A stretch of DNA of 64,000 nucleotides from Excoecaria cochinchinensis (taxonomy: Eukaryota > Streptophyta > Magnoliopsida > Malpighiales > Euphorbiaceae). This document shows positions 56,512-64,000 of this stretch, piece after piece (the stretch's first letter is position 1; each line of letters opens with the position of its first letter). The notes below the pieces were generated by a model. It ran no database searches. It was given only the letters and a program-made list of their open reading frames with translations, and had not been told where the DNA came from. Location of the stretch: assembly GCA_947683425.1 (NCBI GenBank), contig CANTUQ010000020.1, positions 496,001 through 560,000 of the forward strand. Direction: 5' to 3'. The position numbers and the translations under genes are program-made.

Positions 56512-57113
56512 GCTAACATCAAAAATCTGCTGTAAGAACACCCGGAGGCACATACTTGCTAAGCCGGTTAAACTCTTTCTCGTAGTTGGCAACCGACAAA
56601 GCTCTCTGCTTGAAACTCAAAAGTTGTGCCCATCTAGCCTCCTTATATTCTCTAATCACATACTTGTTCTGAAATTCCTGTTCAAAGAACTCCCATGTGA
56701 CTGGTTCGGGCAATTGAGGTTGTCTCAAAACTAATCTCCTCCAATCGTAGGCAGAACCTTGCAAAAGTGAAACCGCACACTCCACTTCTCTATCTAGAGG
56801 ACAACGGATCTCTTACAAAACCCTCTTTATCTTCTCAATCCATAACTCTGCCTCATCAAACTCATCCAAACTTGTCCCATAAAAGTCCTCAGCTCCAGAC
56901 TTCCTCACACTCTCAATCGGAGCTCTCGGGGCCCGTCACCCTCTCTAAAACTCTAGCCATATCCTGAGATATCTTTAACATAGCCTCAAAAGGCATGGCT
57001 AGAGCCTTAGGTTGTACCCTAGCTGGTTGAGCAGGACCAGACACAGATAGATCTAGCTCTTCGGGATTCGTACTTTTTACTAACCCCTCGAGGGACCTAC
57101 GTGCTGACTCCAT
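56512..57113 (-). pseudogene. E8 gag N-terminal half (broken)
   Basis: From the ATG at 57113 (MESARRSLEGLVKSTNPEEL) the frame runs to about 56930, shifts, has a TAA near 56815, then continues at 56519-56785 (ECAVSLLQGSAYDWRRLVL ... LTADF). Homologous to E1 and E2 gag. The rest, including the zinc knuckle, is lost beyond E5. Confidence 0.85.
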
Positions 57114-57204
57114 CTAACAATAAAACATAACAATATCTGCATCAGGCCAACATAAACCTAAACAAAAATCTATTCTACAGTGGCTCAGAAAAGTCTAAAC
57201 CTAT

Positions 57205-57218
57205 GGTCTGATACTAAT
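57205..57218 (-). promoter_or_regulatory. E8 degraded primer-binding site
   Basis: Minus-strand ATTAGTATCAGACC, two or more changes from the iMet PBS, next to the LTR end. Confidence 0.6.
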
Positions 57219-57223
57219 AAAAT

Positions 57224-57725
57224 TGTAACACCCCATACCTATACATAGGGGAGCTCACCTGCATAGAGTAGTGAGTGCCTGTATAGATAAGGGTGTCACC
57301 AAATAAAACAAAAAGCATAATAAAAGCGTGTGACAAACGACAATAAAACAGAGTAATTAAAAACTTTAGAACTCAAATAATGGGCCAATAGAAATACTCA
57401 AATCTCATTCATTGATAATACAAAATATACATTACAAGGGGGTATAATATCATCCTTACATAATTATAAAATCATATGCATAACCAAAAGGTTTTACATT
57501 AGAGTATCAAAATACAAAAATATAAGGCTCCAAAAATCTCTCTAATGTGTTGGCTCTAATGGCTGCGGATCGAACTCTCAAAAACTCTGACAGCTTCCAC
57601 ACCTGCACGGATGAAACACCCGTGCTAAGCGATAACGCTTAGTAAGGATAACAAAAGATGAACGACCGCTCACAGTGGCTGTCAAGGCAAAACACATACA
57701 TATGGCACATATAGAAGTATACATA
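57224..57725 (-). repeat. E8 5' LTR, 3' portion
   Basis: Starts tgtaacaccccatacc at 57224. Contains an intact double hairpin at 57603-57642: GCACGG/CCGTGC and CTAAGCG-ATAA-CGCTTAG. Cut at 57725 by E7. Confidence 0.8.
57603..57642 (-). promoter_or_regulatory. Double hairpin in E8 LTR
   Basis: Both stems perfect. 379 bp from the LTR 3' end. Minus-strand text after the second stem is CAGGTGTGG. Confidence 0.65.
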
Positions 57726-58724
57726 TGTAACATCCCAAAATGGACCCTAGTAGAAATTACAAGGTTATCGCATTGAATAAGGGCATAAGTGTAATTGTGC
57801 AAGTAAGAGTTGTATTAATTAAGGACTAAATTGAAAAAGGAATTAAAGTGTAGAGAGAAAGATATTATTTAAGTGAGTGAGTGCTAATTGAATAAGGACC
57901 AAAGAGATAAAAGACAAAGATATTTAAATTGGACCAATTGGATTATGACACCTAGGAGTGTTTGGTGCGAAACATTTAATGAAGAAAAGAGAGAAGATGA
58001 AGATGAGAGAGGAAAAGCAGATTTTGGTTCCCTTGTTCCCGTCCCCTTCTCCTTCTTACCTGAGGCTCTCTCTTCCTCATTTTTCTTCTTCTTCATTTCC
58101 TGCTGCTTACCCCTCCTTCCTTGGTGATCATCAAGATTTGAGTAGGATTTGAAGAGATAAAAGTTTGGTTTGAAGAGGTAAGTTGGTTGAATTGATTTTC
58201 TTCTCCTTCTCTTCTTCACGTTTGGGTTTGTTTTGGGTTTGGATTAAGATTTTTATTTGGCTTGATTTGTGCAAGAATCTGGTGATAAGAGGAAGGATAA
58301 AGGCAAAGAGAAGATTGGGTCTTAAAGAAGAGTGATTTGGAGCTTCTATAGAGGTTTTGGAGTTTCCATGTTTTTGTTGTGTTTGGTCAATTATTTGAAA
58401 TTATGGAAATTTGAGTTGCTAAATATGTTTATATGCATGTTTTTAGTTAAGTATGGAATGCATGTTAAATATGTTAGAAGTAATTTGGTATGTGAAGATT
58501 GAAAAGTGGAATTGTATGATTTTAGGGCAATTATTGGGTTTGATATTTTAATTGTGCATTTTGCCAATTTAATTGTTTCTAATAAGTATAATTTTTTATT
58601 CATATGATTATTAGCATGTTTAGAATGCATATGTTGAATGAATTGAGGTTGTATGCATGTTAAATTGATTTTGGGTCAAGTTAAGCATGAGTTGTTTTGA
58701 AGTTTGGCATTTCCAGGTCTAGGA

Positions 58725-59030
58725 TCTTGTCTCTATCGTGAGCATGACCTCGATCACGGGTGCAGCAGAGAGCTCGAGTTCTGGACTATGGGTGAGAACT
58801 CAGGTTTTGATCTCCAGCTGAGCTCCTGCCGAGCGTGCTCTATCGCGAGCGTGACAGAGAGCGTAAGAGCCGAACATCTGGCGAGCGGTCTTCATCACGA
58901 GCGCGCTGGTGTGCGCGGGCATGACTGAGGCCCTTATCTTCTATCTTGAGTGCTACTATTCATTGTGAGCACAACTAATGGAGATTTGGTGTCTATCGCA
59001 GGCGCTACCTTTTTCGCGAGCGCGACACAC
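58725..59030. repeat. Decayed CGCG box region in the E7 LTR
   Basis: Pieces such as TATCGCGAGCGTGACAGAG (58841-58859) and TTTCGCGAGCGCGACACA (59012-59029) match the E3 island motif with CpG-to-TpG/CpA changes. Confidence 0.75.
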
Positions 59031-59279
59031 CCCTGTTTTTCAAATGCTATTTGTTTGAGATCCTTTGCATGGTTTCTCACTTATGGGATCTATATGATTA
59101 TACCTTGTAATATTTATTCTTGATTGCATAAGTGAATACATAAATCACATGCTTGTTCTATTGGATAATTTTATATAAATTGAGTTATTGTGACTTAGTC
59201 TTTACATGTTTATCAAGGAAATGTTTATATGATAGCAACAGAGTTGGTTTGAGCCTGAAGGGGTCATAGTGGTGGATAG

Positions 59280-59293
59280 ATAAGCATGCTTAT
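59280..59293. promoter_or_regulatory. Compensated palindrome ATAAGCATGCTTAT in E7 LTR
   Basis: At the position of TTAGGCATGCCTAA in E2 (both follow GTGGATAG), 907 bp from the LTR end. Both arms differ from E2 but remain complementary. Confidence 0.65.
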
Positions 59294-59840
59294 TAAGGGT
59301 TAGAGTGTGAGTGCAGCTCCTACATGTTGGCCCCATTTGGGTCTTATAAGTCGGCCCCATTTGGGTCTATATGATTTGAGACTTCGATCTCCCCTTCTAC
59401 CTTTGGTATACATGTTTCGAGACTCATGTCTCTATATGCTTTGGATACTGTATCCTATCAGTATCAATTGTACCCGTATCCACTAGTTATTGAGAATACA
59501 GGCTATTACATGTCTATTTTGTTATTGCTATAGAAATGTTAGTATGTTATATGTACATGTAATTGAGTTTTGGTAAGACAGAGTGAATGGATATTATACA
59601 AGTTACTGATATTCATTTATTATATGCTTATATGTATATACATGTGTTGGAGATGTAAAGATACATTATTGTATGATCGTTTCTTTAAATATGTGTATAA
59701 AGTTAATGATATTGCATGTTAAAACATTAGTAGAATTCTTGAATTGTTCATGTGTAAGTTATATGTATTTGTCATCCATATGTTCATCTAGTGATATTTA
59801 TAATTGCGATAGAGATTTCTTGTTTCTTTGTGCCTCCCCA

Positions 59841-59876
59841 CTAAGAATTATCGCTTAGCACGGGTGTTTTCCCGTG
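59841..59876 (+). promoter_or_regulatory. Double hairpin in E7 LTR
   Basis: CTAAG...CTTAG stem (59841-59857, weakened by changes in one arm), then the perfect CACGGG-TGTTTT-CCCGTG (59859-59876), 324 bp from the LTR end. Confidence 0.6.
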
Positions 59877-60207
59877 TAGGTGGCAGGTTCATTATCAGAG
59901 TTGGCCATCTGCAGATCGGCCACTAGAAGTTCCAGTTGTAGTTCTTTTTGTATTTTGGCTATTATAATGTAAGGGATATTATGACCAAGTTGTATATATA
60001 TATGTTTTTATAAATGAATATTTCAGTATGTACATGTATTTATTATAAGAAGGCTTTTGTAATCTTGTGTATCCATATATACTGCATGGATTATTTTTTT
60101 TGAGATTCTATATTGGCTTAGATGCTTCCGCTTCAGTTATATATATGTTGTTTTGTGTGTAGCGCTCCGATATCCTCCTAAGGGGTATTGGGGTGTTACA
60201 ATCTTAT

Positions 60208-60219
60208 TGGTATCAGAGC
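60208..60219 (+). promoter_or_regulatory. E7 primer-binding site (tRNA-iMet type)
   Basis: Exact TGGTATCAGAGC seven bases after the LTR. Confidence 0.9.
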
Positions 60220-60349
60220 CTAAGTTAAGTGGTCCTGGTCTATAAGATGATAGAGTATATAGTATATGTATGTGAGTCTATAAAGAGTCATGGCCTAATA
60301 CAGATGCTGTCTTGTGTAGAGTTAGATAGAGTCTGATCCAAGTGAGAAC

Positions 60350-61417
60350 ATGGGTGAGACGACAGGTAGTGTGAATCCGGCAGGAGTTGATCGTCCTGCA
60401 CCTGAGCGTGCTCTAGCAGAAGGTCATGGTCCTGTATATGAGAATCCAGCACTAGTACAAGGGTTATTACAACCGGTTGATAGATTGATAGCTCCTAAAC
60501 CTCCTACATAACTTTTGAGAAAGAGAGGAGCGGAGGAGTTTAGTGGAACCTCCTTGGACCAATTAGACGTAGTGGAGTTTTGGTTAGAAAAGATGGACAG
60601 GATATTGCAAGAGATCAGTTGTCCTCCGAACCAGAGAGTAGCTTGTGCGGTATCGTTATTGAAAGGGTCAGTATATGATTGGTGGAAGCTTGTGCTTCGC
60701 AATCCTCAGAGACCAGTTGAGCTATACTGGGTCTTTTTTTCCCAAGAGTTTGAAAAGAAATATGTCACTAAGGCCTACCAAGAGGCGAAGTGGAAAGAGT
60801 TCATAAGTTTGAGACAGAGGAAATGTCGATTAGTGATTATGAGAAAGAGTTTAGCCGTTCGAGTAAGTACGTACCAAATGCTTTGTTAACTGAGGATTTT
60901 AAGTGTCGTCAGTTCGAAGATAGTCGACAATGGCAGTTATACACCAAGTGGGGTATTATCAGTTAGTGTTGGCTGCCATAAAGTTAAAGGAGTTGGAAAT
61001 GGTGAAACAAACAAGAGAACCGAAGAAGAGGGTACCGAAAGGTGCAATGATTGGTAATAAGAGAGCCAGGGATGTTCCCAGTGGTCAAGTTGCTAGAGGG
61101 ATGGCTCAAGTACCTTTGGAGGTAGGAAGTGTAGCACCGCCCTCTACTAGAGGCAGTAGAGCACCGGAATGTGATCATTGCAAGAGATGGCACTGGGGTA
61201 CGTGCCGAAAGATCACAGGAGCATGCTTCAAGTGCGGTAGCATGGAGCACCGATTTGTTAATTGTCCGGATCGGAAAGAGAGCAAGGATCAACAAAAGAG
61301 TAGAGCTAGTGGATATAGATTTGGAGTAGCTAGGAGTGGTAGAGCTAGAGGTAGAGCCTCGCAGGCACCATCTAAGACCGTGGAGAAGCCAGTTGCTGCT
61401 GCTAATGGTCTTGCATG
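60350..61417 (+). pseudogene. E7 gag (broken)
   Basis: ATG at 60350 (MGETTGSVNPAGVDRPAPER). A TAA occurs near 60509; capsid is open at 60515-60830 (EFSGTSLDQLDVVEFWLEKM ...). A frameshift near 60826 moves the DYEKEF motif to another frame, and a further break lies near 60925. The nucleocapsid part (60930-61418) has an intact knuckle CFKCGSMEHRFVNC and an RG-rich tail. More distant from E1, E2 and E8 than those are from each other. Confidence 0.85.
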
Positions 61418-61531
61418 AGTCTATGCTATGATTCAAGAAGATGTCAAAGAGCCCGTAGGTCCTTCTAGTAAGTTATGATTGTAACACTCTAACATTCTCC
61501 GCTCAAAATCCTATAGTCTCCTAGCAAGGTC

Positions 61532-61783
61532 TTAAGTTGTTAAAGCTCTGGTCTCCTCTGCCATCGATGATTCTAGGGATGATTCCTTAGTCATTAAGAG
61601 TGGTTTAGAATTCCAGTCAGACACTAATTCTGTCAATCTAAGGGGCAGATCTATCCTCACCAGTCGACCGTTAAAACCTCTAGTCCACTTAGGTGAATTT
61701 ATTATGGCTGAAAGATTTGAACTATTAGAATGATGCATGAATGATATATACAATGCATGATCGTATTGATGCAGCATAGACAA
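61532..61783 (-). pseudogene. E6 gag N-terminal fragment
   Basis: Minus-strand frame containing INSPKWTRGFNG and RLTELVSDWNSKPL aligns with the E4 gag N-terminus. It ends in a TAA and lacks everything downstream. The true start codon is uncertain. Confidence 0.55.
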
Positions 61784-62468
61784 TCAAATACAAGCAGGTA
61801 AATCCTTCCAATCTTATTACTCCCATATAAGGGGTCATACGGTCTCTTTCCTAGGTGGGCTTGACCCATGGGTCAGCGGGAATGGGCGCGTATGGTGCGT
61901 GGTGGGAAACCAGCAACATAACACTCTTAATTTAAAGCACATGCGTATGAGTTTTTGCCATTATGTATTTAGACTTTTCAAACAGACTAAAAATGGGCCC
62001 ACCGGGGCATGAAAGCCTTTGATTAGTGTCCAGTTAATATGTTTGAATTTATTCAATATATAAGGGCCCACGTAGCAAGCACATTATTAGGGTGTATATC
62101 ACCTAGTGGAGGTTTCTATTGCCATTATATGAGTTTTGGTCAAGAGTGGTGTTACTTTAAGTCTACCCAAGCATGGTCCCTGCCAATGGGTCTAGCTCAT
62201 CATGAGCATAATGATCGATTAGGTCTCCATTTGATATACCATAAGGTATGAGACTTGGGGTGATGATTATCCTTAACACTTTCCCACATTGAGTGAATGT
62301 AGGATCGTGCTTCGAGAATGCACCAGGGTTAAAAAAGGGACCAAACTAGAATAATTCTAAGGCTCTAGCATGGATGCAATGTAATTTTTTGAAAAAGAGA
62401 TAGAATTTTAATTTAAAAAACCCAATTATATTATTAATCAAGACAGTTTCAGAGCAAAGTTTCAAGAT

Positions 62469-62485
62469 TCCCAGCAGAGTTGCCA
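62469..62485 (-). promoter_or_regulatory. E6 primer-binding site
   Basis: Minus-strand TGGCAACTCTGCTGGGA, one base short and with changes relative to E4 and E5. Confidence 0.7.
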
Positions 62486-62486
62486 T

Positions 62487-63055
62487 TGTGACGCGTGCCG
62501 GACCCCGACCCGTTCCCAAAAACTCACTTTTAGGACCCGAGAAGGGTTGCGTCTTTTAATAATGGGCAATCATGAGATATTTTGGATACCTCCTTCCAAT
62601 GGAGCATTAGAAAGATCATCTAATCTCATGAAGCCTTTAGGCACCTTTGAGGTATTTTGGAGTCGCCACCCAATTTACAAGAAATTGGGAAAGTTCGTCT
62701 AACCTCGGGGTCTAAATCAGAGAAAGATTCGGAACCTTACTCTTATTAATGCCTTGGTTAATTATATATGGGTTTTTAATTCTAAAAATTTTATTCCTCT
62801 TCTCACACGGTCATGCATAAGAAATAAACTGCAAATTAAGCACGAAAAAAAGCAGCAAAGAAAGCAATCTAAAGAAAGATAAAAAAATGGGACAAAATAC
62901 AATCCCCCAAATAAAAAAGGTGTTAAAATTTGGGACAAAAAATACAATCCTCCAAATAAAATCAAATGAAACATAAATAAATAACAAACTTAAATAAATA
63001 AACATTCATAAATCGGGACATTGCTTAGAATAGGAACATTGGTTCCTTCATGTTC
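62487..63055 (-). repeat. E6 5' LTR, 3' portion
   Basis: Shares with E5 the end tgtgacgcg, the ggagtcgccaccc block (PBS-like on the minus strand, about 62660) and an inverted-repeat block ending gtcgtctaacct-like text. Cut at 63055 by E9. Confidence 0.8.
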
Positions 63056-63455
63056 TGTAACACTCCCTACCCATACGTAGGCCAACCCATCCGGATAGGA
63101 GTGAGATGTCATAGGAGCAGGGGTGTCACACCAGACAGATCGATACGAAACAAACATTCATCCACAAAAAAACATACAGAAACATAGCGGAAATTAAAAC
63201 TTTAGAGAAACATCATCATGATCATGCATTACTATAACAACTTTTATTACAATAATGTTATGATCAACTGATATAACAAAATAATTACATATCCAAAATA
63301 CACAAGAGCGGAAGCTTACAAAATTACAGATACAATGAGAGTTCTAATACAAAAAGAATCATCCTAACTATTACAAAAATAGCCCTAACACTAATCCCTT
63401 CTGTGTTGGCTTGACTGGCGGTGACTCTCCCAAAGCAAAATGCCTTCCACACCTA

Positions 63456-63490
63456 CACGGATAACAACCGTGCTAAGCGATAATGCTTAG
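63456..63490 (-). promoter_or_regulatory. Double hairpin in E9 LTR
   Basis: CACGG/CCGTG stem and CTAAGCG/TGCTTAG stem (one mispair), 400 bp from the LTR 3' end. Confidence 0.6.
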
Positions 63491-63969
63491 TGGGGAAACA
63501 CACAATAAAAGAGTGGACGGCTATTCACAATGGTCGTCAAAGCATAACACATATGATATGACATATGCGGATAACCATGTCAGATATATAGCCATGCTTA
63601 CATAATAAAGACATACATTCAGAAGCTCATATCCACATTCATATACTTGTTAACTGATAGCTCATACGTATCATCATACACATTCGGATATCTTAATCTT
63701 GTAATCATTTCAAAGCATAACAAAGCAAATAAAGCACCTGCTGACTCACAATAGTGGATAACGAGCATACAGACAGTACCTTATAAGTACAAATAGATTA
63801 CAAACTGTATCTTACGGGTACGAATCGAAAAACCATTTAGTTTATCACATTCAAAACAATTTTCGGAGGGACCTTAAATAAGATCCAAAATTTATAAGGG
63901 TTCGCGAGGAACCAAAAGGGGACCTGATCGGGGTCCAAACGGAACTGAGGCTGCAGCTAAAAGACTCTA

Positions 63970-63983
63970 TTAGGCATGCCTAA
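63970..63983. promoter_or_regulatory. Conserved palindrome TTAGGCATGCCTAA in E9 LTR
   Basis: Identical to E2, 914 bp from the LTR 3' end. Confidence 0.65.
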
Positions 63984-64000
63984 CTATCCACTAGACTGAC

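Larger units (their letters stand above)
56512..57725 (-). mobile_element. E8: Tekay-like fragment (LTR end, PBS, gag)
   Basis: Minus strand: last 502 bp of a 5' LTR (57224-57725, interrupted by E7), a degraded PBS, and gag down to 56512 where E5 is inserted. The gag is a close relative of E1. Confidence 0.85.
57726..60200 (+). repeat. E7 5' LTR (2475 bp)
   Basis: From tgtaacatcccaaaatgg to ggggtgttaca. Holds a CT-rich tract (about 58020-58110), a partly decayed CGCG box region (58725-59030), a palindrome ATAAGCATGCTTAT (59280-59293) and a double hairpin (59841-59876). Confidence 0.88.
57726..61478 (+). mobile_element. E7: 5'-end-only Tekay-like element
   Basis: Plus strand: LTR 57726-60200, iMet PBS, gag to about 61417 and the first codons of the protease region (VYAMIQEDVKEP), then cut near 61478 where minus-strand E6 begins. 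No pol or 3' LTR follows. Inserted in the E8 LTR. Confidence 0.85.
61479..63055 (-). mobile_element. E6: 5'-end-only Tat/Ogre-like element
   Basis: Minus strand: 569 bp of the LTR 3' end (62487-63055), PBS (62469-62485), leader and the gag start, then cut near 61479 against E7. Same family as E4 and E5. The LTR is cut on its other side by E9. Confidence 0.8.
63056..64000 (-). repeat. E9: Tekay-like LTR running off the window
   Basis: Begins tgtaacactccctaccc, the outer 3' end of a minus-strand LTR. No PBS lies outside it, so it is a 3' LTR or a solo LTR. Its order of blocks follows the E2 LTR in reverse complement: hairpin (63456-63490), palindrome TTAGGCATGCCTAA (63970-63983), with GGGGTCC-type text between. 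No gene. Confidence 0.85.

Overview
The window looks like intergenic heterochromatin from a large, AT-rich flowering-plant genome, probably a dicot, but I cannot name the species. I recognise no cellular protein gene and no functional RNA gene. Nearly every base can be assigned to LTR retrotransposons nested in one another or cut short. Lineage evidence: tRNA-iMet primer-binding sites (PBS) and a chromodomain-type C-terminus (Ty3/gypsy Tekay/Del), a TGGCGCC PBS plus an extra ORF after pol (Athila), a TGGCGACTCC PBS with long LTRs and 3' tandem repeats (Tat/Ogre-like), and a SIRE/Maximus-like Ty1/copia element.

Layout. (E1) 1-9019, minus strand: decayed Tekay element, lower LTR cut by the window edge. 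It sits in an LTR (B, 9020-9918), which sits in a second LTR (C, 9919-11139), which sits in the 5' LTR of a plus-strand copia element (E0). E0 pieces are 11140-11529, 27591-29484 and 41486-41980. The first gap holds a very long solo LTR (G, 11530-27590), itself split by a nearly intact Tekay element (E2, 15648-26526, 3080-bp LTRs, TSD aattg). The second gap is a young Athila element (E3, 29485-41485, 1372-bp LTRs, TSD aatat). E0 ends at 41980 where a Tat/Ogre-like element (E4, 41981-52374) begins; its pol is mostly gone.

The right end is a set of elements that keep only their 5' ends: E5 (Tat-like, minus, 52375-56511), E8 (Tekay, minus, 56512-57725), E7 (Tekay, plus, 57726-61478), E6 (Tat-like, minus, 61479-63055) and an LTR running off the end (E9, minus, 63056-64000).

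How the parts relate: gag and pol of each element would package and copy its RNA from the tRNA-primed PBS, with LTRs supplying promoter and polyadenylation signals. Only E3 (frameshift in gag) and E2 (one stop, one frameshift) are near-intact. The most unusual non-coding signals are: CpG-rich palindrome islands built on TGTCGCGA-TCGCGACA that recur in unrelated LTR families and even inside a gag ORF; a palindrome and a double hairpin at fixed distances from the 3' end of several Tekay LTRs, with paired compensatory changes; and a 5S-rRNA-like segment at the edge of LTR G. Counts of substitutions were made by eye.
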